64,000 bases of DNA from Streptomyces deccanensis (GCF_022385335.1 NZ_CP092431.1:9486001-9550000); one strand, 5' to 3'. Shown: positions 52,338 to 61,628, numbered from the stretch's first letter. A program made the numbers and translations. Notes: generated by a model from the letters alone, not told the origin.

Positions 52338-54551
52338 ACTGGGGTGGAGAAGGAGCAGCGCGATGTCGTCGCTGCGCGGCGCGGAGCGACGGGCGTGCTG
52401 GACGAGGGAGTCGGCGACGGCGTCCATGGCGTGCGGGCCGGAGGGATCCGAGCGCGCGAGGGCCCCGGCCAGGTCGTCCACCGCGTCCTCGATGTCGGTG
52501 CCGGGGGCCTCGACGAGCCCGTCCGTGTAGAGGGCCAGCACGGAGCCGGACGGCAGCGGGATCTCGGTGGACGCGTAGTCGGCGTCGGCGTCGATGCCGA
52601 GGAGGAGCCCCGGGGGCAGGCGGAGGGGTTCGGTGCGGCCGTCGGGGTGCCGCAGCAGCGGGGGCGGATGCCCGGCACCGGCGACGCAGGCGGTGTGCGC
52701 GGCAAGGTCGAGGTGGACGTAGAGGCAACTGGTGAACAGGTCGGGGTCGAGGTCGGTCAGGAGCCGGTTGGTCCGGGTGAGCACCTCGTCGGGGGCCGCG
52801 CCGGCGGTCGCGTGGACGGCGGTGCGGACCTGCCCCATCAGCGCCGCGGCGTTGACGTTGTGCCCCTGCACGTCCCCGATGGCGGCGGCGGCCGTGGTGG
52901 GGCCGAGCCGGATGAGGTCGTAGAAGTCGCCGCCGACGTCCATGCCACGGGTGGCCGGGAGGTAGCGCGCGGCCACGTCCAGCCCGGCGACCCGGGGGAG
53001 GGTGTGCGGCAACAGCCCGGCCTGGAGGTCGTGGGCGATCCGGTGCTTGGTGTCGTACAGCCGGGCCCGGTCCAGGGCCTGGGCGATCAGCCCTGCGGTG
53101 GAGGTGAGGACGGCGCGCTCCTCCGGCGGGAAGGGGTGGGGCTGTGCGTAGGCCAGGACGAGGGAGCCGACCGGACGCCCCGAGGTGATCAGCGGCAGGA
53201 AGGCCCAGGCGCCCATCCCGTCCTGGAGGACGGCCGGCGGATAGGCCCGCTGCAACTCGGCGAACGTGGCGAAGAAGGCGGGCACGCCCGTGGTGAGCGT
53301 GTGCACGGCGGGGGTGTCCGAGGTGAGCGAGGCGGCGTCGAAGCGTTCCATCAACTCGGCGGTGTAGCCGCGGTAGCCGATGATCCGCAGCCGGCCGTCC
53401 TCCGCCGTCATCAGGGCCAGCGCGGCCGCGCCGAACGCCGGCAGGAGCTGGTCGGCGGCCTGGTCGACCACGTCACGCACACCGACCGCCTCGGTGAGCG
53501 TCGCCGCCAGGTGCATCAGGTGGTACAGGTTCGTGGCCCGCCCCGTCGCCGGAGGGTCGGGCGGAGGTGACCCGGCGGGCGACACCGGCGCGTGGGCGTG
53601 CGCCGAGTGGGTGGGCGCGATCCGCACGCTGATGCCGGAGGCGTCCGGCATGAGGCGGAAGGACAGCCACCGGTCGGGCGGGCGCAGGGCGATGAACGAC
53701 ACCGTCTCGCGGCTGAGCATGGCGGCGCGGTAGCTGTCCTCGGCGATCGGGTCGGCCAGCCAGCGCAGCGCCTCCCACGGCTTGGCGCCGAGCAGCTCGG
53801 GGATGTCGGCGCCGAGCAGCTCCGCGGCCTCGGTGTTGAGGAAGGTGATCCGCCCGTCCACGTCCAGCGAGCAGGAGCCGCCGGGGAGGCGCTCGGCGAA
53901 GTCGACCGCGGCCTGCGCCTCGGCCGGACCCGCGAGCCTGCGCCGCAGCGGGGGCAGCATCACCGGCTCGGCGGCGGGCCGTACCCGGTGACCGCTGTCC
54001 GCCGCCTTCCGCAGGAGCAGGCCCAGCCGGTGACAGGCGCCGGCGATTGCCTCCCGCTCCCGGGGGCTCGGCCGCGACGGGTGGGAGGCCGGCCACTGCA
54101 GCACCAGACCGCCCCAGACGTCCGGGCCCGTGGTGATGGGGGCGGCGGCGAGCGTGAAGCGGTACGGCACGACCAGCGCCATCCGTGGATAGTGACGCGC
54201 CAGCTCCTCCTGGCCGCTCATCCACACCAGCCGCCGCTCCCGCACGGCGTCGGAGACCGGGGAGGGCGTCTTCAACGCCACCCGCGCCCAGGGCATGGAG
54301 ATCTCCCAGGGGACCCCGCCCAGCACCGCCAACTGCAGCAGCGGCTCGTCCGGCAACAGCAGATACACCGCCGCCACCGAGGTGCCGCTCTCCCGGGCGA
54401 CCTCGATCAGGGCGGTCTCCAGCAGCTCCGGACCGACGGCACCGCTACCAGGCACGTCCTCACCCGCCCCGGACCGGTCCGGAGGAGCGAGCGGGCACCC
54501 GCCGATCGTCACCCATATGCGGACCATACGCCCACGACGGGACGGCAGCAT
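52326..54551 (-). CDS. SpoIIE-type protein phosphatase with GAF and PAS domains
   Basis: This cytoplasmic phosphatase has 741 residues if translation starts at the first ATG (54551); an ATG at 54527 is equally possible since neither has a strong ribosome site. The order is an N-terminal GAF-like segment (about 40-180; SVAAVYLLLPDEPLLQLAVLG), a PAS domain (about 225-330; LDVDGRITFLNTEAAELLG), a GAF domain (about 340-500; TNLYHLMHLAATLTEAVGV) and the SpoIIE phosphatase with metal sites in MDVGGDFYDLI, GDVQGHNVNAA and RSDDIALLL. It lacks the anti-sigma ATPase of the paralogue at 21333. It likely acts on an anti-anti-sigma factor. Confidence 0.9.
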   Translation of the reverse strand: MLPSRRGRMVRIWVTIGGCPLAPPDRSGAGEDVPGSGAVGPELLETALIEVARESGTSVAAVYLLLPDEPLLQLAVLGGVPWEISMPWARVALKTPSPVSDAVRERRLVWMSGQEELARHYPRMALVVPYRFTLAAAPITTGPDVWGGLVLQWPASHPSRPSPREREAIAGACHRLGLLLRKAADSGHRVRPAAEPVMLPPLRRRLAGPAEAQAAVDFAERLPGGSCSLDVDGRITFLNTEAAELLGADIPELLGAKPWEALRWLADPIAEDSYRAAMLSRETVSFIALRPPDRWLSFRLMPDASGISVRIAPTHSAHAHAPVSPAGSPPPDPPATGRATNLYHLMHLAATLTEAVGVRDVVDQAADQLLPAFGAAALALMTAEDGRLRIIGYRGYTAELMERFDAASLTSDTPAVHTLTTGVPAFFATFAELQRAYPPAVLQDGMGAWAFLPLITSGRPVGSLVLAYAQPHPFPPEERAVLTSTAGLIAQALDRARLYDTKHRIAHDLQAGLLPHTLPRVAGLDVAARYLPATRGMDVGGDFYDLIRLGPTTAAAAIGDVQGHNVNAAALMGQVRTAVHATAGAAPDEVLTRTNRLLTDLDPDLFTSCLYVHLDLAAHTACVAGAGHPPPLLRHPDGRTEPLRLPPGLLLGIDADADYASTEIPLPSGSVLALYTDGLVEAPGTDIEDAVDDLAGALARSDPSGPHAMDAVADSLVQHARRSAPRSDDIALLLLHPSSHT

Positions 54552-54570
54552 GCGGGTGGGACGCGTCGCC

Positions 54571-54595
54571 GGGGCGGGGCGGGGCGGGGCGGGGC
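54571..54595. repeat. (GGGGC)x5 pentamer repeat
   Basis: Five exact GGGGC copies lie in the 116-base gap between the phosphatase gene and the PucR gene, both on the minus strand. The four-guanine runs could form a G-quadruplex. A GTCA repeat (TCAGTCAGTCAGCC) follows at about 54627. Confidence 0.7.
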
Positions 54596-54667
54596 GATGG
54601 GTTCGGTGGGGAGCGCTGCGGGGGCGTCAGTCAGTCAGCCAGCCCGCCCGTCAGCCCGCCCGTCCGC

Positions 54668-55888
54668 TCAGCTCGGCTCGGTGCGTGGCTGTTCCCCGGT
54701 GCCGGTGCCGGAGGCGGTGCCCGTGGCCGGGGTGCGGATGGCCAGGAGGGCTGTGGCGATGTGGGCCACGGCTTGTGGGTCGGAGAGGGAGCGGGCCGTC
54801 AGTTCCTCGACGCGGCGCAGGCGGTAACGGACGGTGTTGGGGTGGACGAACAGGCTGCGGGCCGCGGCGGTGGCGGAACCCGCGGCGGCGAACCAGTGCT
54901 CCAGGGTCCTCAGCAGCCGCGCACGCTCCACGACCGGGAGGTCGACCACGGGCCGGAGGACCACGTCCACCAGGTGCGCCGCCTCGGCCGGTGCGGCGGC
55001 GACCACCATGGCCAGCGGATCGTCGTCGAACCGGGCCACGCCGGGACCGTCGCCCCGCAGTCCGGCCAGCGCCAGCCGGGCGAACCGCAGCGCCTGCGGC
55101 GTGTCGCGCAGGGAGTCGAAGCTCGGACTGACCCCCACCCGGGCACGGGTCCGGCGCAGCACACCCAGGCAGGTGTCTTCCGCCGCCGCCGTCGGCAGGG
55201 CGATCAGACCGATCTGCTGGTCGGGCAACAAACGCCAGGCGGAGGGGAGTTGCGCCTGACGCAGCCCCGACTCGACCCCCGCCAGCGGCTCCTCGCCGGG
55301 CGCGCCGGCCGCCGCCGCGACGACCGCGTAGGGCCCGCGCTCGGGCAGGCCGAGCTCCCGGGCGGCCTCCCACAGCGTCGTCCGGTCGGCGATCACACCC
55401 GTGAACAGCGCCTCCACCAGAGCCGACCGCCGGGCCTGCCCCCGCGCGGTCAACTCGGCCGCCGTCTCCCGGTAGGCCGCCGCGACGGCCTCCGCGTACA
55501 GGCCGAACAGCGCCCAGATCTCCGCGGACTTCGCCACCAACTGGTCGGCGGAGACCTCCGGATGGGTGCGCGACTCCGCCACGATCTCCGTCCACAGCAG
55601 TTCGAAGCCGACCCGGTACGCGTGCAGGGTGTCCGCCAGCGGCACGCCCTGCTCGGCACGGACGCGCCCCGTCTCCCGGGCCGGGCTGGGGTCCGCGGTG
55701 GCACCCGCGCGGAGGTGGTTGAGGATCAGGTCCGCGTTGGCCGTGCACGAGCGGCGCAGCGAGTCGAAGGGGATCAGCGACTCGTCGGCGTAGGCGTCGA
55801 CGTCCGACCGGATGCGCCCCGCGATCCGCTCGCCCAGTTCCGGCAGCCTGGAATGCAGTGCCGCGGCCACGCCCGAGATGTCCATCAT
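54668..55888 (-). CDS. PucR/CdaR-family transcriptional regulator
   Basis: This 406-residue regulator has an N-terminal RsbR-type domain (about 1-150), a central GGDEF-like PucR region (about 170-290) and a C-terminal PucR helix-turn-helix, LLRTLEHWFAAAGSATAAARSLFVHPNTVRYRLRRVEELTARSL, at about 325-370. The pattern HPNTVRYRL is diagnostic. The C-terminus is a Thr/Gly-rich tail. It is divergent from the acyl-CoA ligase gene across 148 bases, so it probably controls that gene; the gap carries TGTTCAC and GTGAACA half-sites at 55910 and 55994. Confidence 0.9.
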   Translation of the reverse strand: MMDISGVAAALHSRLPELGERIAGRIRSDVDAYADESLIPFDSLRRSCTANADLILNHLRAGATADPSPARETGRVRAEQGVPLADTLHAYRVGFELLWTEIVAESRTHPEVSADQLVAKSAEIWALFGLYAEAVAAAYRETAAELTARGQARRSALVEALFTGVIADRTTLWEAARELGLPERGPYAVVAAAAGAPGEEPLAGVESGLRQAQLPSAWRLLPDQQIGLIALPTAAAEDTCLGVLRRTRARVGVSPSFDSLRDTPQALRFARLALAGLRGDGPGVARFDDDPLAMVVAAAPAEAAHLVDVVLRPVVDLPVVERARLLRTLEHWFAAAGSATAAARSLFVHPNTVRYRLRRVEELTARSLSDPQAVAHIATALLAIRTPATGTASGTGTGEQPRTEPS

Positions 55889-56036
55889 CGCAGCTTAACG
55901 CCCCTGTTTTGTTCACCGGGACAACCCTGGGCGGCGGGCACTGTCGTACGGCCCATAGGCCGCCGACGTGGGCGGCAGCACGATGTCGTGCACGTGAACA
56001 GCGGATTTCGACGGCGACTTTCGTGGAGGACGGGCC

Positions 56037-57524
56037 ATGGCCAATCTGGCGGAGTACCTGGTGGAGACGGCACAGCGGCAGCCGGGGCGTCCCGCGCTGC
56101 GCCTGGGGGACCAGGTGACCGCGTACGCGGAACTTGACGAGCGCAGTGCCCGAGCCGCCGCGCTGCTGAGAGCCGAGGGCGTACGGCCGGGGGACCGGGT
56201 CGCCCTGATGCTGCCGAACGTGCCCGAGTTCGTCGTCCTGTACTACGGCGTGCTGCGCGCCGGAGGCGTCGTCGTCCCCATGAACCCGCTGCTGAAGACG
56301 CGGGAGACCGAGTACCACCTGACCGATTCCGGGGCGGTGCGGCTGTTCGAATGGCACCAGGCGCCCGGTGAGGGCGCCCAGGGCGCGGCCGCCGCAGGCG
56401 TGCGGCACACGGCCGTCGAGCCCGCCGCCTTCGCCCAGGCGCTGGCCGGACACGAGCCGCTGCCCGGCGTGGCGCGGACGGCGGACGACGATGTCGCCGT
56501 GCTGCTCTACACCTCCGGCACCACCGGCCGCCCCAAGGGCGCCACGCTCACCCACGGCGGACTGCGGCACAACACCGAGGTCAACACGGTCCACGTCCAG
56601 CGGATGACACCCGAGGACGTGGTGGTCGGCTGTCTGCCGCTGTTCCACATCTTCGGCCAGATCTGCACCATGAGCGTGGCCGTGCGCGCCGGTGCCTCGC
56701 TCACCCTGATCCCCCGCTTCGAGCCGCAGGCCGTGCTGGACGCCATCGCCCGCGACGGGGCCACGGTCTTCGAGGGTGTACCGACGATGTACGCGGCGCT
56801 GCTCCAGCATCCGGCTGGGGCGGACGTGTCGACGCTGCGGATGTGCGTCTCCGGCGGGGCCTCGCTGCCGGTGGAGATCCTGCACGGCTTCGAACGACGG
56901 TTCGGCTGCGCGGTGCTGGAGGGCTTCGGCATGTCCGAGACCAGCCCGGTGGTCACGTTCAACCACCCGGACCGCCCCCGCAAGGCCGGCTCCATCGGCA
57001 CCCCGATCCAGGACGTGGAGGTGCGGCTGCTCGACGACAAGGGCCAGGACGTCACGCCCGGCGAGGTCGGCGAGCTCGCCGTACGGGGGCCGAACGTGAT
57101 GAAGGGGTACTGGAACCGGCCCGAGGAGACGGCCGCCGCGATCCCGGACGGCTGGCTGCGCAGCGGCGACCTCGCCCGCCAGGACGAGGACGGCTACCTC
57201 TACATCGTCGACCGCAAGAAGGACATGATCATCCGCGGCGGCTACAACGTCTACCCGCGCGAGATCGAGGAGGCCCTGCACGAGCACCCCGCCGTCGCTC
57301 TGGCCGCGGTGGTGGGGGTCCCGCACGCCCACCTGGGCGAGGAGATCGCGGCGGCGGTCGTCCTGCGCCCCGGCGCCCACGCCACCCCCGACGAGCTGAG
57401 GGAGTTCGTCAAGGACCGGGTCGCCGCGTACAAGTACCCGCGCGAGGTCTGGCTCATGGACAGCCTGCCGACCGGCCCCAGCGGAAAGATCCTCAAGCGG
57501 GAGATCACCGCACCGACGGGATGA
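56037..57524 (+). CDS. Acyl-CoA ligase (AMP-dependent synthetase)
   Basis: This 495-residue ligase activates a carboxylic acid to acyl-AMP and then acyl-CoA. The AMP-binding motif LLYTSGTTGRPKGATLTHGG is near residues 156-175; GFGMSETSP, the SGDLARQDEDGYLYIVDRKKDMIIRGG hinge and the final GKILKREI with the catalytic Lys complete the set. The ATG has GGAGG about eight bases upstream. A long-chain fatty acid or aromatic acid substrate is likely from the family. It is probably regulated by the divergent PucR protein and ends ten bases before the convergent VOC gene. Confidence 0.93.
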   Translation: MANLAEYLVETAQRQPGRPALRLGDQVTAYAELDERSARAAALLRAEGVRPGDRVALMLPNVPEFVVLYYGVLRAGGVVVPMNPLLKTRETEYHLTDSGAVRLFEWHQAPGEGAQGAAAAGVRHTAVEPAAFAQALAGHEPLPGVARTADDDVAVLLYTSGTTGRPKGATLTHGGLRHNTEVNTVHVQRMTPEDVVVGCLPLFHIFGQICTMSVAVRAGASLTLIPRFEPQAVLDAIARDGATVFEGVPTMYAALLQHPAGADVSTLRMCVSGGASLPVEILHGFERRFGCAVLEGFGMSETSPVVTFNHPDRPRKAGSIGTPIQDVEVRLLDDKGQDVTPGEVGELAVRGPNVMKGYWNRPEETAAAIPDGWLRSGDLARQDEDGYLYIVDRKKDMIIRGGYNVYPREIEEALHEHPAVALAAVVGVPHAHLGEEIAAAVVLRPGAHATPDELREFVKDRVAAYKYPREVWLMDSLPTGPSGKILKREITAPTG

Positions 57525-57533
57525 ACCGACCCC

Positions 57534-57884
57534 TCACCCCTGTGGGGCCGGACCGCCGCCGAGACCGATCTCGTTCCCGTCCGGGTCGTGGTACGTGACC
57601 TTGCGTACGCCGTTCGCGTAGGTCTCGCGGCTGCTGGGCTCCAGACCCCGGCCGGTGATCCCGGCGATCCGGGCGTCGAGATCGTCGACGAAGACGGTGT
57701 GCAGCGCGTGGCCGGCCCGTCCGGGGCGGAGCTCGATATAGAGATAGCGGTGCTCCGCCAGCTCCCACACGGCCTCCGTGTCGTTCGGGAAGAACGTCGG
57801 CGGGGAGCCCAGCAGGCGCTCGTACCAGGAGAGCGCCGCTGTGTAGTCGTTCACCGGGATACCTGCGAAGAGGACGACGGCCAT
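57534..57884 (-). CDS. VOC-family (glyoxalase-like) protein
   Basis: The 116-residue protein starts MAVVLFAGIPVNDYTAALSWYERLLGSPPTFFPND, the typical first strand and helix of glyoxalase/bleomycin-resistance fold proteins. The C-terminal half has VRKVTYHDPDGNEIGLG, with the metal-ligand Glu in the DPDGN-E motif. Such proteins form metal-dependent dimers used for isomerisation, ring cleavage or drug sequestration; the specific role is unclear. The frame is open to 58352 but the upstream codons are non-coding shadow of the esterase gene. The ribosome site is weak. Confidence 0.88.
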   Translation of the reverse strand: MAVVLFAGIPVNDYTAALSWYERLLGSPPTFFPNDTEAVWELAEHRYLYIELRPGRAGHALHTVFVDDLDARIAGITGRGLEPSSRETYANGVRKVTYHDPDGNEIGLGGGPAPQG

Positions 57885-57931
57885 GCCGCCATCGTAGGGG
57901 CGGCATGGCCCATGCCGTCGCACGGCGGCTG

Positions 57932-59965
57932 TCAGCCGCCGATCCGCGCGGCGATGATCGGGGCGAGGCGATCGGCGACGGCCCGGTGTCCCCGGTCGTT
58001 GGGGTGGACGGAGTCGGCGAGGTCGCCGGCGCCCAGCCAGCCCGTGGTGTCGACGAAGGACACCCGGGAGTCCCCGCCCGCGATCGCCTCCCGCACGGCG
58101 GCCTCGGTCTGCGGCACGAACCGTCCCCGGAAGGTCTCCAACGCGAAGATCCAGGCGCCGGGGTGCGCCGCGCGGACCTTGCGCAGCAGACTGGTGTAGG
58201 CGGCCTGGAACTGCGCCGAACTCACCCCGTGGCCCACGTCGTTGGTGCCGAGGTTGATGACGACGGCGTCCGCCCGGTAGCGGGAGAAGTCCCAGTCCGG
58301 CGTCGCCGCGTTGGGGTTGAGTTTGCCGTACTGCCGCTCCAGCCCCACACACCCGTCCGCCGCGGCCACCAGGCAGGCGCCGCCCTGGGCGATCCGGGTG
58401 TGCTCGGTGCCGAGCCGTTCCCCGATCAGCCAGCCGTACGCGGTACGGGCGTTCTGTGACGTCGTGGTGCCCACGGTGATCGAGTCGCCGACGAACTCGA
58501 CCGTCCTGTTCGGCGCCGGCGGGGCGAAGGTCGTGGCGCCGCTGTCCAGGACGAGCCCCTGGAACACGGCGTCACCGCGGTAGGAGCCCGCCACCACCTG
58601 GTAGTTGACCTGAAGGGTGTGGCGGCCGGCCGACAGCGCGGCCGGTGTCAGGTTCACCGTCCCCTTCACGTCGTCGAAGAACCTCACGGGCCCGTCGTCG
58701 ATCCGCGCCCAGAAGTCGATCGTGCCCCGCTGCTTCAGCTGCACGGTCCGCCCGGTGAAGCCGACGCGGTAGTAGGCACCCGCCCAGTAGGGGGTGTACG
58801 CGGTGGCGGAACCGGTGGTGTCCCAGCGTCCGACGAACTTGATGTTCGGGTCGCCGGGCTGGCCGGGCGCGGCGGCCTTCGCGGTGGCGGACGTGACGGC
58901 CCGGGTGGTGGCGGACGTGGCGGACGCGAGCGCCGTGCCGTTCAGCGCGCCGCTGACGACGGGCGCCAGCCGGTTCGCGAACTTGGTGTGTCCCGCCTCG
59001 TTGGGGTGCCCGTTTCCGTCCTCGTAGTCGGTGCCGTCGGTGAGCCAGCCCGTCGTGTCGACGTACCGCACCCTGCCGTCCCCGGCGCCGTTGCGCGCGG
59101 CGACCGCGGCCCTGGTCTCGGTGACGTACCGCTTCTTCAGGGTCTGCACCGCGAAGAGCACCGCGTCCGGATACCTGACCCGGACGTCCCGCAGGAAGGA
59201 GGTGTACGCCGCCTGGAACTCGGCACCGGTCACCCCGTGCCCGATGTCGTTGGTGCCGAGGTTGATGACGACCGCGGTCGCCCGGTACCGGGAGAAGTCC
59301 CAGTCCGTGCCACCCGTACTGCCGACCTTGAAGAACTGTCCGCTCAGCCCCGTGCACCCGGACCGTGCGACGAGGCAGTACCCGGCGCGCGCGATCCGCG
59401 TGTGCCGCATGCCGAGCCGCTCGCCCGTCTTCCACGCGTACGAGTCGAGCGCCAGCCGGTCGGTGAGGGCCCCGGCGGTGATGGAGTCCCCGACGAACTC
59501 GACCAGCCCCGGTGACGCGCCCGGCGCGACCGTACGAGCCCCGGAGTCCAGGACCAGGCCCTGGAACACCGTGTCGCCGGACCGGTAGGTGATCCGCAGG
59601 GAGTGCGTGCCGGGCGCCAGGGGGCGCGGAGTGAGGTTCACCGTGCCGCGCACGCCGGCGTGGAAGACGTCCGGGCCGCCGTCGACACTGACGTAGAAGT
59701 TGACCGCGTCCCTGGCGCGCACCTGCACCGTGGTGCCGGTGAAGGACGTCTGCACGTACGCACCGGTCCAGTGCGCGACGGCCGTCGTGCCGGAACTCGT
59801 GTCCCAGCGGCCGACGTAGACGATGTTCGGGTCGGAGACCGAGCCGTCGCCCGGCGCGGCCTGCGCCCGGGTGGCGCCGGCCAGCGACAGCAGACAGGCG
59901 AGGAGCACCGCTGTGAGGACGGCGGCCAGGCCGCCTCTGCCGGACCTGTGGGGGAAGGTCAGCAT
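57932..59965 (-). CDS. Secreted tandem SGNH hydrolase (CE2-like double esterase)
   Basis: This 677-residue exported enzyme contains two copies of one module. After a signal peptide (LAAVLTAVLLACLLSLAGATRAQA) each copy has a beta-sandwich lectin-like part (PNIVYVGRWDT; PNIKFVGRWDT) and an SGNH esterase with GDSITAG/GDSITVG (Ser near 158 and 492), NLGTNDIGHG/NLGTNDVGHG and HPNEAGH/HPNDRGH. Both catalytic sets are intact. The arrangement resembles acetyl esterases of carbohydrate-esterase family 2. AAGGATCCCC precedes the ATG. A CebR-type site occurs 1.5 kb upstream beyond an IS element (61472), hinting at cellulose- or cello-oligosaccharide-linked control in the past. Confidence 0.9.
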   Translation of the reverse strand: MLTFPHRSGRGGLAAVLTAVLLACLLSLAGATRAQAAPGDGSVSDPNIVYVGRWDTSSGTTAVAHWTGAYVQTSFTGTTVQVRARDAVNFYVSVDGGPDVFHAGVRGTVNLTPRPLAPGTHSLRITYRSGDTVFQGLVLDSGARTVAPGASPGLVEFVGDSITAGALTDRLALDSYAWKTGERLGMRHTRIARAGYCLVARSGCTGLSGQFFKVGSTGGTDWDFSRYRATAVVINLGTNDIGHGVTGAEFQAAYTSFLRDVRVRYPDAVLFAVQTLKKRYVTETRAAVAARNGAGDGRVRYVDTTGWLTDGTDYEDGNGHPNEAGHTKFANRLAPVVSGALNGTALASATSATTRAVTSATAKAAAPGQPGDPNIKFVGRWDTTGSATAYTPYWAGAYYRVGFTGRTVQLKQRGTIDFWARIDDGPVRFFDDVKGTVNLTPAALSAGRHTLQVNYQVVAGSYRGDAVFQGLVLDSGATTFAPPAPNRTVEFVGDSITVGTTTSQNARTAYGWLIGERLGTEHTRIAQGGACLVAAADGCVGLERQYGKLNPNAATPDWDFSRYRADAVVINLGTNDVGHGVSSAQFQAAYTSLLRKVRAAHPGAWIFALETFRGRFVPQTEAAVREAIAGGDSRVSFVDTTGWLGAGDLADSVHPNDRGHRAVADRLAPIIAARIGG

Positions 59966-60109
59966 GGGGATCCTTACGTTGTAGGTGGGTTGGTTTCGGT
60001 CACTCGTAGGATCGAAAGACCCGGGGATGCTGGGTGTGGCTCATGGGTTTCCGCCCACTGGTGGCTTGAAAGGATTGGCCGCTCGGCATCCCGCGACGAC
60101 TCGACCACT

Positions 60110-61455
60110 CATTGGGATGCGCGGCACAAGATCGCTTGGTAAGGACACGCTGGCGAGGTCGTCTGCTGGGCTGTGAACGGATACGACTTCGGAGGTGGCC
60201 GTGCCCGAGCTGTGGGCCGGTACGGATGCGGGCAAGGCCGCGCATCACTGCGTGGTGCTCGACGCGGACGGCAAGCGCCGGCTGTCGCGGCGGGTGGACA
60301 ACGACGAGACCGCGCTGCTGAAGCTGATCGCCGATGTGCTGGAGCTGAGCGACGGCGCCCCGGTGACCTGGGCGATCGACCTCAACAGCCGGCGGGGCCG
60401 CGCTGATGATCGCGCTGCTGACCGACAACGGCCAGCAGGTCCTCTACATCCCCGGCCGCACCGTCCATCACGCCTCCGGCTCCTACCGGGGCGACGGCAA
60501 GAGCGACGCCAAGGACGCCTTCGTCATCGCCGACCAGGCCCGCATGCGCCGCGACCTGGAACCTGTGCACCGAGGCGACGACATCGCCGTGGACCTGCGC
60601 ATCCTCACCTCGCGCCGCCTGGACCTGGCCGCCGACCGCACCAGGACCATCAACCGGCTGCGAGCCCAGATGCTGGAGTACTTCCCCGCCCTGGAACGCG
60701 CCTTCGACTACAAGACGTCCAAGGCGGCCCTGGTGCTGCTGACGCAGTACCAGACCCCGGCCGCCCTCCGGCGCGTCGGCAGGACCCGGCTCGCGACCTG
60801 GCTGAAGAACCGCAAGGTCCGCAACTATCAGCTCGTTGCGGCCACCGCGGTGGAGGCCGCCGAGGCCCAGCACACCGCCGTCGCCGGGGAGAAGCTGGCC
60901 GCCGCCATGGTGGCCAGGCTCGCGAGGGAGGTGATGGCCCTCGACGAGGAGATCGCCGAGACCGACGCCCTGATCGAGGGCCGGTTTCGCGACCACCCGC
61001 ACGCCGAGGTCATCCTGAGCATGCCCGGCCTCGGCCCCGTCCTGGGCGCCGAGTTCATCGCTCACACCGGCGGAGACCTGAGCGTCTTCGCCAGCGCTGA
61101 CCGCCTCGCCGGCTGTCGCCTAGCCTGGCCCCGGTCCCCAAGGACTCCGGACGCATCAGCGGCAACATGCGCCGCCCACGCCGCTACTGCCGACGCCTGC
61201 TGCGGGTCTTCTACATGTCCGCCATGGTCGCCGCCCGCTCCTGCCCCGTCTCCAAAGCCTTCTACGAGCGCAAACGAGCCGAGGGCAAGGGCCACAAGCA
61301 GGCAATCATCGCCCTCGCACGACGCCGCCTGAACGTCCTGTGGGCACTCATACGCGACGGCCGCGCCTTCGAACTCACGGCACCGCAGACCCCCGTCATG
61401 CTGGGCTGACACGCTCACAGCGAGTCACCAACGCGGGTTGACAACTCCATTGGGA
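60110..61455 (+). mobile_element. Degraded IS110-family insertion sequence
   Basis: A broken IS110-type transposase gene is framed by the direct repeat CATTGGGA at 60110-60117 and 61448-61455, giving a 1346-base unit of the size usual for IS110 elements. The exact ends are inferred from these repeats only. About 77 bases precede and 38 follow the coding remnant within the repeats, less than the long non-coding end that carries the bridge RNA in well-studied IS110 elements; the true left end may therefore be further left, within 59966-60110. Confidence 0.7.
60195..61409 (+). pseudogene. IS110-family transposase, frameshifted
   Basis: The transposase is split over three frames. The first part (from 60195) has MAVPELWAGTDAGKAAHHCV, with the first catalytic Asp, and reads to WAIDLNS. 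An extra C near 60388 shifts the frame. The second part continues MIALLTDNGQQVLYIPGRTVHHASGSYRGDGKSDAKDAFV, carrying the later DEDD residues, to FASADRLAG. Two further single-base insertions near 61115-61130, with an in-frame TAG in the intended reading, move to the third frame GNMRRPRRYCRRLLRVFYMSAMVAARSCP to the stop at 61409. Reversing these changes restores a normal IS110 protein of about 400 residues, so the copy is inactive. Confidence 0.88.
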
Positions 61456-61471
61456 ATCCTTTCTCACCGGT

Positions 61472-61485
61472 TGGGAGCGCTCCCA
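61472..61485. promoter_or_regulatory. CebR-type operator, perfect 14-base palindrome
   Basis: TGGGAGCGCTCCCA is identical to the consensus I recall for CebR, the LacI-type repressor of cello-oligosaccharide genes in Streptomyces. No gene starts just downstream on the plus strand. On the minus strand it is followed by AAAGGATTCCCAATG and then the IS110 remnant, with the SGNH esterase gene beyond. It probably belonged to the esterase promoter before the insertion. Confidence 0.6.
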
Positions 61486-61628
61486 TGTGTGGCCTCCCCA
61501 CGGAACCAGTGCGCCGGATCGGGGTCAAGGTGCCTTGCTGTGAAGGAAGTTGGCCTCTTTGTGTGGGGAAGCCCGTCACCTCTCAGCCGCAGCCGACTCA
61601 GCCGCCGCCCTCTCGGCCCGCTGCCCTC

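Noticed and set aside
54651..57380. Minus-strand frame of 909 codons spanning the PucR gene and the ligase
   Set aside because: It crosses two genes with clear motifs in other frames and has no recognisable protein sequence.
60195..61409. Programmed frameshifting in the IS110 transposase
   Set aside because: IS110 transposases are normally one frame; no slippery sequence is seen, three separate insertions are needed, and the intended frame contains a TAG near the last shift.
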